Assembly: GCA_032207245.1 (NCBI GenBank)
Contig: CM063504.1
Span: forward strand, 20,163,326-20,227,325
Length of the DNA stretch: 64,000 nt
Direction of reading: 5' to 3'
Source: Pardosa pseudoannulata
Lineage: Eukaryota; Arthropoda; Arachnida; Araneae; Lycosidae
Part shown: piece by piece, positions 9,868 through 19,367 of the stretch
Layout: each line of letters starts with the position of its first letter
How positions within the stretch are numbered: the stretch's first letter is position 1
Notes under the pieces: generated by a model
What the model was told of the DNA's origin: nothing
Databases searched by the model: none
What the model saw: only the letters and a program-made list of their open reading frames with translations
Program-made: the position numbers and the translations under genes

Positions 9868-12632
9868 TTGCACGAGAAAGGTCATCCCTTTCGAAAACCA
9901 AAAATCAGAATACTTTCCCAGATCGCAGACAGCATTTCCACTATGAGGAACAAAATGAAAAAAGAAAAACAACTACCGCCGATATTTTCAGTTCTGAATT
10001 GAGAGGCAATAACTTTTCGCCATGTGTGTTTTGCAGTAATTATCATGAGTCAGCGGACGATTGCTTACATGCTTTAAATTTAACTATTGATGAAAGAAAA
10101 AATATCCTGGTTAAACGTGGCGCCTGCTTTCGTTGCACTGGAAAGCATTTGAGTAAACAATGCCAGAAACGCGTTCGTTGCAAACACTGCAATAAAAGGC
10201 ATTTATCGATTTTATGTTTTTATTCTAACAATAAAAAGAAAGATGAAATTTCTAATGAAACCACTGATGAAAAAACCTGTGAAAATAGTGTGTTGACGAA
10301 CAGTTCTTGTTCAAAGGAATTTCTTTTACAGACTTTAATTGTATGCATTAATGTGAACCACTCGAGTAATTTTTTGAGGATAATTTTAGATTTAGGTTCA
10401 CAAAAATCCTACGTCAGTAAGTATGTGGCTGAAAAAATGAAATTAAAGTGTATTGGAGAGGAAACAATTACTCATGGGTTATTCGGAGGAATAGAGAAAA
10501 GTGAAAGGCATAAGAAATACTCTATTAAGTTAAGCAATATAGATAAGAGTTTCACTTTTGAAATAGAAGTAATGGATCAAAAGAAAATATGTGCCTCTAT
10601 TCCTAAACTGAAAAATTTTGAATGTATTCAAGAATTGAAAGAGTTGGGAATATTTTTAAGTGATATTGCCATTAATGAAAACTGTTGCTTATTTGAAAAT
10701 AATCCAAACGAAATTCATGCTTTGCTAGGAGCAGATTGTGCCAGTAAACTATTAACTGGGGAAGTCAAGCATTTATCAAATGGGATGCTGGCTATGAGAA
10801 CGATCTTAGGGTGGACAATTCTGGGAAATTCCGGAGAGGAAAAAACGAAGAATTCTAACATTTTATTATCACTTCATGCAACTAGCTTTGACGTATCTGA
10901 TAATTGGTCTCTTGATACAATTGGCATTCGTGACCCCGAGACTAAGATGTTAAGGTCAGATCTTGAAAAGACAGCAAAAGATCATTTTCTTCAGACTGTT
11001 ACTAGGGATGAAGAGGGGAGGTATTCAGTTAGCTTACCGAGTCTAGCAGAAAAGAGACCAGCTAGTTGCTGGAAATCTTTGGAACGAACGGGAAGGTTGA
11101 CCGATTACGAGAAGGTTTTCAAAGACTGGTTAGCTGAAGATATCATCAAGGAAGTTCCTCTCTGTCATGATATTAAAAATGAACATTTTTTACCGCATCT
11201 TCCTGTGCTTAAGGACAATTCCATAACAACTAAGGTGAGACCAGTATTTGATGGTTCCGCCAGAGAAAAGAATTTCCCCTCTTTGAATGATTGTGTAAAA
11301 GAAGAGCCTAATCTCATTGAACTGATACCAACCCTGATGAATAGATTTCGCCTTGAGAAGTACGGTGTAACTGCTGGGAAGCTAAGAAATTCTTTCTACG
11401 TCGACAATTGCGTTCTTAGTGTTTATAGCCCGGAAGAATTGTCAAAATTGATATCGGAAGCACAGGCTCTGTTGAGCACAGCCAAATTCCATCCCCGAGG
11501 GTGGGAGCTTACTCCTTTAGCTTTTAAAAAGGAAAGTGGAGAAGGCATACCTGTCATTTACTGGTCAGATTCAGCGAATGGTTTATATTGGATCAAGAGA
11601 ACTAAGACTTGGGCTACATTTGTGTACAATCGAGTTCAACAAATACGAGGACTGAGTAATCCTGTTGATTGGAGACTTGTAGCGGGTCCCTTTAATCCTG
11701 CCGACCTCCCTTCACGAGGTTGCAACTCTTATGAACTGTTGAAAACCCGCTGGTGGGAGGGACCAAGATGGTTAAAGTTACCTTCAAATGAATGGCCTAT
11801 CTCTAAAATTGATCCAGACCTGGAAATTGTTAACTCAGAGAAAATAAAAACCATTGTGTCAGCCATTAACACCCAAGCAGATACTATCCAATATGCATCT
11901 CGAATTTCATCGTATCGCAAAATTGTAAGAACAATGGGTTGGATACAAAGATTTTGTCACAACTGCAAGAATAAAGAAGACAGGAAAAAAGAAAAATTAG
12001 ATTTAGAAGAAATAGATCGAGCAGAGAAAATAATTTTGAGAAAAGTCCAGGAACAATCATTTGAGGAAGTACGGAAGTTGCATTTGCAAACTTTTACAGA
12101 CGATGATGGGTTGATTAACGTAAAAAATAGAATTTTAATTGATGAGAAGAAACTGAATATAAGATTTGCGTATAAACAAAAATTACGCCAAGATTTAAGG
12201 CTTCGGTTCAGAAGTGAATATTTGGGACAGTTAAGGGAATTTTCAAAACCTAGAAAAGAGTGTTTCGTCAAAGAAGGAAAAATCGTGCTGATCGGAGATT
12301 CCAATACCAAGAATATAGATTGGCCGCTGGCCAAAGTTATTAAAACTTTTCCCGGAAAAGATGGAAGAGTACGAGTGGTAGAGTTAAAGACAAAGAATGG
12401 AACTTTATTACGGCCTGTCCAAAGACTTTATCCATTGGAGATTAGTGAAACTGAAAGTTCTCCAAAGCTCAACGTAACATCACCAATTGTAGACGACTAC
12501 AATGAAGCTTGTCATAGGAATGATCCCTTAGAACCTGACAGTGAGCATGAAGAGAATCTTTCTCAAGAACCTGAAGTTCGCCGTTCTCGGTGTGGTCGCG
12601 TTCTGAAGGAACCCGACAAACTGAACTTGTGA
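9864..12632 (+). CDS. BEL/Pao Pol-like polyprotein with in-frame deletions (922 codons)
   Basis: Visible in order: three CCHC-like clusters (residues about 54-120: CVFC, CFRC, CKHC); aspartic protease core LDLGSQKSYVS near residue 175; RT N-terminal part with KVRPVFDGSAREK near 455-465. At about residue 497 the sequence jumps to the Pao motif SFYVDNCV, so RT motifs A and B are absent. At about 550 it jumps again (GWE/LTPLAF), leaving RNase H pieces (YWSDSANGLYWIK, FNPADLPSRGC). Near 757, after GLINVKNRI, the integrase zinc finger and DDE core are missing and the frame enters the C-terminal DUF5641-like domain (WPLAKVIKTFPGKDGRVRVV). All three junctions stay in frame and no stop interrupts 922 codons. 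Such a protein could not reverse-transcribe or integrate, but Gag-type RNA binding and protease might persist. Confidence 0.85.
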   Translation: MIARERSSLSKTKNQNTFPDRRQHFHYEEQNEKRKTTTADIFSSELRGNNFSPCVFCSNYHESADDCLHALNLTIDERKNILVKRGACFRCTGKHLSKQCQKRVRCKHCNKRHLSILCFYSNNKKKDEISNETTDEKTCENSVLTNSSCSKEFLLQTLIVCINVNHSSNFLRIILDLGSQKSYVSKYVAEKMKLKCIGEETITHGLFGGIEKSERHKKYSIKLSNIDKSFTFEIEVMDQKKICASIPKLKNFECIQELKELGIFLSDIAINENCCLFENNPNEIHALLGADCASKLLTGEVKHLSNGMLAMRTILGWTILGNSGEEKTKNSNILLSLHATSFDVSDNWSLDTIGIRDPETKMLRSDLEKTAKDHFLQTVTRDEEGRYSVSLPSLAEKRPASCWKSLERTGRLTDYEKVFKDWLAEDIIKEVPLCHDIKNEHFLPHLPVLKDNSITTKVRPVFDGSAREKNFPSLNDCVKEEPNLIELIPTLMNRFRLEKYGVTAGKLRNSFYVDNCVLSVYSPEELSKLISEAQALLSTAKFHPRGWELTPLAFKKESGEGIPVIYWSDSANGLYWIKRTKTWATFVYNRVQQIRGLSNPVDWRLVAGPFNPADLPSRGCNSYELLKTRWWEGPRWLKLPSNEWPISKIDPDLEIVNSEKIKTIVSAINTQADTIQYASRISSYRKIVRTMGWIQRFCHNCKNKEDRKKEKLDLEEIDRAEKIILRKVQEQSFEEVRKLHLQTFTDDDGLINVKNRILIDEKKLNIRFAYKQKLRQDLRLRFRSEYLGQLREFSKPRKECFVKEGKIVLIGDSNTKNIDWPLAKVIKTFPGKDGRVRVVELKTKNGTLLRPVQRLYPLEISETESSPKLNVTSPIVDDYNEACHRNDPLEPDSEHEENLSQEPEVRRSRCGRVLKEPDKLNL

Positions 12633-12677
12633 CATTCCATTTCTTCAGTTTGAGTTTTGGAAGGTATCTCAAAACTC

Positions 12678-12690
12678 AAAGGTGGGAGAA
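12678..12690 (+). other. Polypurine tract of the BEL element
   Basis: AAAGGTGGGAGAA sits immediately before the 3' LTR at 12691, the expected place for second-strand DNA priming in LTR retrotransposons. Confidence 0.75.
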
Positions 12691-13039
12691 TGTGGGAAAT
12701 CCCCCGGCGAACTAACTGTAACCGTTACGAACGAACTCAGTGTCGGTGTCAACCGCGAATGTGTAAACAGTCGAGATGAACTCTCGCTACCCTTTCTTTT
12801 TAAATGTACATAGTTTTCTGTAATTCTTTTTAAATGTATATAAATATTATTCTTTTTTCACCAATGTATTCGAGCCATTTAATGCCAAACACGGAATCAA
12901 GGTGTTTATGCAAGAACAATAACAGCCCGGCCCGGAACAAATAGACGAGAAGCAGCACCATCGGAATTTTGGAGGTAAGGCCTCTTTGCTTTACCTGTTA
13001 ATTTAATTGTGCTGTATTCTCTTGTGGTCTTTTACGACA
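12691..13039 (+). repeat. 3' LTR of the BEL/Pao element
   Basis: 349 bp from TGTGGGAAAT to TTTACGACA, with no difference from the 5' LTR that I could find. It is followed directly by the target duplication CCAAT at 13040-13044. Confidence 0.92.
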
Positions 13040-13797
13040 CCAATTACCTTGACCTTGAGTATTTTGCGCCCCATAGAGAGGTTGTACGAAAGGATAAGAA
13101 AACTACTAAGGTACGAATGAGGAATTTGCATATGTGGGGGTTTCGAACAGCTTAGTATTTTTCTGATAATTCCAGACTCGTAGATTCCAAAAATATAAAA
13201 AACTGGGTCCATCATTTTAAAAATTAATTTTAAAGTTAAGCGAAAATCACGTAACACCAAAACGCTTCGTGATTGGTTGTGACGTCATCGTTCACGATAT
13301 CCAATATTTTCTTATTGCTTGTAAACGCGCACTATTTTCCTATTTTGTTTTTGCAAGTTCTTGGAATTTTCTAGCTATCAAAATTTATTTTTATTTAAAT
13401 TTGATGATTTATTTTATCGATCTCGATAGCTTAATTATCTCAATTTGTTATAAATGTCTCTTCTATCTGGATTTACCAAAGGAGAGTCGGACACCCTCCC
13501 AAAATTGACATAATGTCAACGTTTTCGTTTTTTTGGGGAAAAAACCCTGATTTTATGGGAGCAGAAATACGGGGAATTAAAATCCAAAGGTTTGTAAAAT
13601 CATTTATATATTTATCCAATTTTACTTAACATGTATTAATATTTTATTCATGCTAATCACAGCTCTTCTGTTTGTAGACATAGACAAGTCAAATAAATAT
13701 ACATATATCATATATACACACATTTGTTGTAGCATAGCTTTTCATATATAGAGATGGATGTAATATTAAAATAAAAATTAAAGGAGGTATTTATTGT
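13040..13797 (+). repeat. Interspersed repeat R1, right part
   Basis: It aligns along its length with 38010-38765 in PRKRIP1 intron 5. Shared blocks include ATTTGCAYATGTGGGGG, AAATTAATTTTAAAGTTAAG, ATTGGTTGTGAYGT, TTCTGTTTGTAGACAT and CATATATAGAGAT. It continues the R1 copy interrupted by the BEL insertion and stops against a SINE tail at 13799. No protein is recognisable, so it may be a non-autonomous element. Confidence 0.7.
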
Positions 13798-13798
13798 A

Positions 13799-13861
13799 AG
13801 GTCCCGGTCTCATTAGCCTTCGTGTAGCAAAAAGTAGACCGCAACGCTCTAAAACCAAACA
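13799..13861 (+). repeat. SINE family A, 3' tail fragment
   Basis: Only the tail is present: CCCGGTCTCATTAGCC, then GTAGACCGCAACGCTC and a CCAAAC end. It abuts the right end of repeat R1. Confidence 0.65.
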
Positions 13862-14405
13862 AATTCTTAGTTTAAATTTGATGAAAAGAAATTTAAAATC
13901 TTTAAAAGGTTTTACTTAATTATTTATACATTTTTAAATAGCAATACAATTTTATTGCCTTTAATATTAATGTTAAATTAAAAAATGTATAAAGTTTCAG
14001 AAATTAAATTTAGTTTTTAAAATAATATCATTATTAAGTAGTTTAAAAATGTTATACTTTTTTCAAATCAGTCACCAATTTAATCTAAAAATATCACTGT
14101 GAATTGATACACTTAAGAAAGTATGCATCTCTAAAGAAAATATTTATAATACCTTGAAAATACATAACCTTTCCCTCCCCCGAGTAATTTGTTAGATAAT
14201 TATATGCTTTAGATATTTATATGTTTTACGATATTTATATGCTTTATCAAACATTTATTGTACTTGAACTCTGTGATAATACTCGAAAATTAGCAGTTTT
14301 AAAAGTTAAATATCTCTGGTTAAACAACAGTCCTTTTAAAGATATAGATGTATTTTTATATACTTTAATTGTTCTAAATTAGTAACAAAAGCAAGCATTT
14401 ATTAC
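13862..14405. other. No gene seen
   Basis: AT-rich sequence without a recognised exon or element. It would hold any downstream exon of the THAP fragment at 14406, but none was identified. Confidence 0.45.
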
Positions 14406-14597
14406 CGAAAAATGGTCTTCACAAACCCATAGAGATGATTCATATAATAATTTGGGGTTTAATTTCTCATCCCTTTTCATCGCATTTGTCCAGATTTTAC
14501 GTGCATATGGATCTTTGGGAACGCTGAAAAATATCTTCTCATTGCAATTAGTTGTATTTTTACATAATGGCACAATACAATATTTATAATATGATTT
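14406..14597 (-). pseudogene. THAP-type zinc-finger exon fragment lacking a start codon
   Basis: On the minus strand the frame reads YCIVPLCKN, then FFSVPKDPYARKIWTNAMKR and ends LWVCEDHFS at a donor-like GTAATAAA (14405 downward). This is the C2CH signature of THAP DNA-binding domains: C-x4-C, an invariant W, and C-x2-H-F. THAP proteins normally begin M-x(2-4)-C. Here no in-frame ATG precedes the first cysteine before a stop at 14598-14600, and no AG acceptor lies in that interval. An out-of-frame ATG lies a little further upstream (about 14615), which suggests a one-base shift. The source may be a THAP9/P-element-like transposon or a host THAP gene; no transposase body is visible. Confidence 0.7.
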
Positions 14598-15015
14598 TTA
14601 ATGCCAGACATAATAAAAAAATTTCTATTATATGCGATCTTTTACACAGAAATAAATATAAAAGTCGCCTTTTAACATGTAAACAACATGTCGGTGTTTC
14701 CGTGAAAGATGGAGTCACAAACTCGGTGGAGGAAAAGTATCGTTTTTGAGAGACGTTAACGAGTCCGCTATAAAGCCCATTAGAAATCACTAATTAGGCT
14801 CCCAAATGAAAGAAAAATAGGTACTATCCTGCTTACTTATTTGTCTTCTATTGTTTAAAATTAAAATTAGAAAACGTGAAAATTCCTCATTCTTTAAATG
14901 CTACTGTATTATATTTAACACATAGTAATAAAAAAATAATAACCTTGTGATGAAAAACGCAGTGTCTAAATAAAGAAATTTACAGAATTTTTTATTATGT
15001 AAGTGTGGACTTTAG

Positions 15016-15071
<56 letters not shown>

Positions 15072-15635
15072 CCTTTTACTGTTTTAAAGATTTCCATTGC
15101 ATCAATGTAGTTTTAAAAATCAAAGGAGGAATATAAATTTATTTCATGTAGATTTCCTTTCTAGTAAAGCTAAATCTGTTAAAGTAATTTGTTTTATCAA
15201 CATTCTCATTTTAGTATGGGTAAATGTGTTTAATAACTTCCAAAATTATGGGATTTTTAAATTGAAATTGTGTATAAAATGTACATTGTCTTCATAATTT
15301 TATATATAATTATGATACTTAAAAATGTTTTGGTAAACAGAAACAACAGAAAAAATAATTTATGGAAAAATCAGGATTGGAGATGAAGGCCTATCTACGT
15401 GACGTCACATTGCACCTATGTCTACCTATCTTTATATGGTATATAATATTATTATTTATAATATATTCAAATATTATGTTGATTTGCTTGTTTGTATTCC
15501 CGCAGTGCGTGCGGTACTAGGTGCTGCACCACGTAGCACACAAACGAACATAGGAAGTTCTGATGTGTGCGCACTGCGCACTAAATTGAAAATCACGATT
15601 TATATGTATGGGCTACTGGAAAAGAACAGCATACT
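14598..15635. other. Mostly non-coding; (TA)n microsatellite at 15019-15068
   Basis: A pure TA tract of about 50 bp lies at 15019-15068. The last 150 bp are GC-richer (GCAGTGCGTGCGG, TGCGCACTGCGCAC at about 15569-15582) and lead into the candidate first exon at 15636. No other gene was recognised. Confidence 0.5.
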
Positions 15636-15694
15636 ATGGCTCTGAGGCAAGTGCAGCTCTTTTTCCTGCTCTTGGCATTCAGAATCATCCGAAG
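15636..15694 (+). CDS. Candidate first coding exon with signal-peptide-like start
   Basis: An ATG in a fair context (CATACTATGG) opens 19 codons plus 2 nt reading MALRQVQLFFLLLAFRIIR, ending before a plausible donor GTACGG. The charged start followed by a run of F and L is typical of a secretory signal peptide. The exon sits at the edge of a GC-richer patch that could be a promoter. A second frame from an ATG at 15608 is also open to the same donor, so the frame is not certain. No following exon was found within the window; the next may be distant. Confidence 0.25.
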
Positions 15695-16636
15695 GTACGG
15701 TTTATTAAGCGTTGTATTAGAGCGGAGACTTTTTTTTTTTGTTTTTTAACTGATTATCTGGCCTTACGATTTTGCAGACGGTTAATGTTTAAATTTATAT
15801 ATTGTAAGATTTTGTTTTCATGGAAATACAAAAGAAGTATTTCATTAATATAAAGTGAAATGTTTTAGTGTGGTAAAGTGATTTCGATGATGTATTATAT
15901 TTATAGAAATAATTCGCTGAAAACAATTTTGTTTTGTTAGACAAAAAAGAAACGAATTCTAACAGAACAGTCCAAATTTTACCATTCATTGTGTTTTACA
16001 GACAGCATATAAGTTATATCTGTCACACCATATCCCTGGTATATTCGTTTTTAAAAATTGTGAAGAAGTTTCTCGCAGAATATATGATTTCCAAATGTTA
16101 AAAACAATAATTTAATCCACTGACCGAACGAGAAACAGTTCGTTTTATTGCGCCAGCGGGCAGCGAAATTCTCTGCACGTGGACTAGACTTTCGGTTTGT
16201 CTGCACCAATGAGCATCCTGATGAGGCACCGCAGCGGCGGGCGCCGTGTGGTGCTACGTTTGCTGAAAATATAAGATTTTCGTTATTTTATTAGTAATAC
16301 GGATAGACGTATGTATTTTGTGTACAAATGAATAATAAACGTTAAAGAAGTGTTTAATGTACATTTTTATGGTATTATTATTATTGTTGTTGTTGCTCTC
16401 TGCACACTCTGCATGAACACCTAACGCACGCCACTGCAAAAGACTTTAGTATTTAACCATTATAAAACAAAGTATAAGATATAAACAAACCAGTAGTGAC
16501 TGAAATTTTTATCTTGTTATGAAAAAAAAAAATCTGTATGGTGTCATATTGTTTATGAGACATCAAAGAGAAAAGACGTGATTTCATTCCCACGAGATTT
16601 ACAGATTACTCAGCATTTTTAGGGAGTCAGGAACGA
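15695..16636. other. No gene seen; GC-rich patch at 16120-16260
   Basis: A GC-rich stretch (CGCCAGCGGGCAGCG, GCGGCGGGCGCCG) at about 16150-16245 stands out, but I can assign it to no exon or element. A short ATT/GTT trinucleotide run follows at about 16373-16394. Confidence 0.4.
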
Positions 16637-16925
16637 ACTTTAATCATTTAAGTTTACTCGAAAACCACATAAGTACCAATTTAGTTATTGGAGGAGTGAA
16701 ACCATTTTCTTGCGACAACTGAAAAATGTGGCCAGTGGGCAGAAAATTAGCATTTATTCTAGCGTTAGTTTTGGTAAACGGGTAAAAAGAATTGAAATCG
16801 GCGAACACTCCTTTAAATCTAACATTTTACGCTGGGTAATTAGTTACTCAAGAATGAGAAGGGGTAAAAGGAGAATTTTAGATAGATTTTTTAAATGTAA
16901 TAATTTTGATATATTACACATACAG
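16637..16925 (+). repeat. Interspersed repeat R2, copy 1
   Basis: It aligns with 42083-42350. Shared blocks include ATCATTTAAGTT, GAAAACCACATA, AAAATTAGCATTTATT, GGTAAAAAGAATT and CCTTTAAATCT. Both copies lead into an AT-rich run. There is no coding capacity that I recognise. The family is unassigned. Confidence 0.65.
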
Positions 16926-16935
16926 ACATACATAC

Positions 16936-17013
<78 letters not shown>
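16936..17013. repeat. Compound microsatellite (CT)n(TA)n(TG)n
   Basis: Three dinucleotide tracts in series (CT, then TA, then TG). Open frames across it are simple-repeat artefacts. Confidence 0.95.
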
Positions 17014-17231
17014 CTAATATGGGCGAGACTCATTCCAAAGCATAACACATTTTATGATAAAAAATACCCATGTTTAAAGAGAATGCGCTATTGGCTAAAG
17101 TAGTACAGGCAGAGGCTGAATTAAGTCTATAGCGTGTCTGGAGGGAAAAATCAGAATTACCGCACAGATCCCGGACGTACTTTATGAACAAAAGTTACTA
17201 AATTAATATTAAAATACGTAAATAAGGGATT

Positions 17232-17238
<7 letters not shown>

Positions 17239-17311
<73 letters not shown>
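17239..17311. repeat. (TA)n microsatellite
   Basis: About 73 bp of uninterrupted TA, shortly upstream of the hAT element at 17391. Confidence 0.95.
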
Positions 17312-17313
<2 letters not shown>

Positions 17314-17390
17314 ATGACAGTAATGGAAATCGTACCTACAAACTCATGTACCGAAGATGCTGAGTAAACTCAACATTTTTATGTCCAAAT

Positions 17391-18436
17391 CAGGGGTGTC
17401 CAACCTTTTAGGTCTTCTGGGCCACATTGAAAAATACAAAATTATCTTGGGCCGCACTTTAAAAAACGCAAAAATGACATGTTTTAAGCAACTTTTATTG
17501 ATATTTGTTGTTAGTCACAATTAGGTTACAATATTTAAAAGTGTAAAAAAAAAGTAACAAAAAATTAGTGAGATATTTGACATTGCTGTTCAGAAACTAT
17601 TCCATCAATATTAGGTTCAATGGAAGTAGTTGCCATTCTTAATGAATTCTTAAGATGTTCATCACTTATGTTACTTCTATTTTTGCTTTTCGTATGCTTC
17701 ATTCTTGAAAATAATTGTTCACAAATATATGTGCTGCCAAAAAGCGATGTCATGAATAATGCATGATTGTGAAGTGTCGGATATTTGTAGATAGATCTTA
17801 TAAAAATCTAGTAAAGAGACATGATTAAATTTATCTTTAAGTTGGATTTCACATTGCAGCTCTATGCATTCCATTTGAAACTTTCCAGGTAACAAATGTA
17901 TGTCAACTGAGAAAGGAGTCGCAAATATACAAAAAAGTTGATTATTTTTTCGAAAATCTTCAAACTTGTTTTCAAATTCCTCTATCAAATCAGAAAGCAA
18001 GACTACATATTTTTTACTGTTCATCACATTATGTTTAGCCAACATTTGGAAATGTGTAAAATTATTCTCCTTAATATGATTTTGCCATAACTTCAGTTTC
18101 ATTTGGAACGCAATTATATTTTGGTACATATTGCTAATAAGTTGGTTTTGACCTTGAAGACGCATATTTAATTCGATCAAATGACCGGTCAAATCTACTA
18201 AAAATGCCAAATCCATTAGCCAATTCTCATCGTCAAATTCCGAAATAACTTTTTCTTTAGATACCATGAATAATTTAATTTCATTAATCAAATCATAAAA
18301 TCATTTCATCATTATTATTCATCATTATTATACTTAAATTATTTATTCTTGTATCTTACATTTATTCATACATCATTTTGAATATTTCTTAATTGGGCCG
18401 CATTGCGGCCCGTGGGCCGCAGGTTGGACACCCCTG
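17391..18436 (-). mobile_element. hAT DNA transposon, internally deleted
   Basis: The ends form a perfect 16-bp terminal inverted repeat (CAGGGGTGTCCAACCT at 17391 and its reverse complement ending at 18436). They are flanked by the 8-bp target duplication GTCCAAAT (17383-17390 and 18437-18444), which is diagnostic for hAT elements. Subterminal GGGCCGCA/TGCGGCCC blocks add to the symmetry. The interior carries only the C-terminal half of a transposase on the minus strand. At 1,046 bp it is a non-autonomous deletion derivative. Confidence 0.93.
17565..18291 (-). pseudogene. hAT transposase C-terminal remnant (GTF2IRD2/EPM2AIP1-like)
   Basis: The upstream frame (18291-17719) includes WLMDLAFLVDLTGHLIELN and LQGQNQLISNMYQNIIAFQ, the hallmark of transposases related to GTF2IRD2 and EPM2AIP1. 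The downstream frame (17753-17565) holds the hAT dimerisation region, MTSLFGSTYICEQLFSRMK and DEHLKNSLRMATT. The two frames overlap and are offset, so at least one frameshift separates them. The BED zinc finger and the first catalytic acidic residues are gone. Confidence 0.85.
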
Positions 18437-18444
18437 GTCCAAAT

Positions 18445-18675
18445 GCTGAAGTTTTCTTTCAAAGCCGACTAAATTCTTTTCATCATGGAAACCATTTTTA
18501 ATTTTTGGTGCGTCCACAACAGCCATTTCATCTATATATATGTATGTATATAGAGGGTTGGGATAGGTACATGCATGCTCACGGGCACCCCATAGTATAT
18601 CTTGATATATGCATTGGTTATGGCAGCTAAATAAATACTACCTTGCATGCAGACGATTAATAGAACTGACCCATT

Positions 18676-18745
<70 letters not shown>

Positions 18746-19273
18746 ACACCACCCACATTATTATTATCTTAATTAACGTGACTGTGCATTAAACTCTTAG
18801 TTGGATCTTTTTTCAAATTTTCGATCAAAAAAACAGCATTTTTTTAATTGTTGAAAATAATCCATGTTCTATCCTAAATTCAAAAATGGAAAAGAGAAAG
18901 AAAGAAAAATAAAAAAGAAAGAAAAATTAGTGATTACTTTTTAGCTTAGCTTGGTTTACTGGTGGTAATATACGTGATAATCCATTCGGTGGTTGCTATT
19001 TTTCTCAGCAATTCACCCAGTTTTTAACTATAAAAATTATTAACTGATGCTATAGTTATCAATTCCATCGCTTTGAGTTATTTAAAATAAATATCTAGAT
19101 GAAACGCTTTTTGGAAAATTGTTTTAAAATGAATGAGAACCCGTACCTTACCATGGAAACAATTAACAGTGTTTCTTAATACATCAGAACTCAAATCTTT
19201 ATGTCACAACTTCAATAGTTTGACCGAGTGAATATTGTCCTTTTTTAATTTCCTACATTGATACTGAAAAAAG
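18445..19273. other. No gene seen; (TA)n at 18679-18742
   Basis: It contains a 64-bp TA microsatellite and otherwise AT-rich sequence upstream of the tRNA pair. No coding exon was recognised. Confidence 0.5.
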
Positions 19274-19283
19274 AAAAAAAAAA
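19274..19283 (-). terminator. RNA polymerase III oligo-T terminator
   Basis: Ten consecutive T on the minus strand begin 3 nt after the 3' end of tRNA-Asp, ample for Pol III termination. The 10-bp spacer between the two tRNA genes has no T run, so this terminator may serve both. Confidence 0.75.
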
Positions 19284-19285
19284 GT

Positions 19286-19357
19286 CTCCCCGGCGGGGAA
19301 TCGAACCCCGGTCTCCCGCGTGACAGGCGGGGATACTGACCACTATACTACCGAGGA
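19286..19357 (-). tRNA. tRNA-Asp(GTC): tRNA-Asp (anticodon GTC)
   Basis: The 72-nt minus-strand sequence folds as a standard cloverleaf. The acceptor arms are TCCTCGG and CCGGGGA with one T-G wobble. The anticodon arm is CCCGC-CTGTCAC-GCGGG, giving GTC, and the T-arm is GGGGTTCGATTCCCC. The sequence is very close to metazoan tRNA-Asp consensus. CCA is not encoded, as usual in animals. Confidence 0.98.
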
Positions 19358-19367
19358 TAATGGGATA

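Larger units (their letters stand above)
8528..13039 (+). mobile_element. BEL/Pao LTR retrotransposon, internally deleted, recently inserted
   Basis: Two 349-bp LTRs (8528-8876 and 12691-13039) bound the element. Read side by side they show no difference, and the 5-bp duplication CCAAT flanks both ends. A primer-binding site follows the 5' LTR and a purine tract precedes the 3' LTR. The interior encodes Gag (DUF1759-type), zinc knuckles, aspartic protease, partial reverse transcriptase, partial RNase H and the Pao C-terminal DUF5641-type domain. The RT motif A/B region and the whole integrase core are missing. Total length is 4,512 bp, well under the 6-9 kb typical of autonomous BEL elements. 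It must have depended on proteins from a complete relative. It inserted into repeat R1. Confidence 0.93.

Noticed and set aside
18532..18756. Open frames with long Tyr-Ile repeats here and at 31718-31909, 60592-60837 and 16906-17103
   Set aside because: They are translations of TA or CA microsatellites and have no protein meaning.
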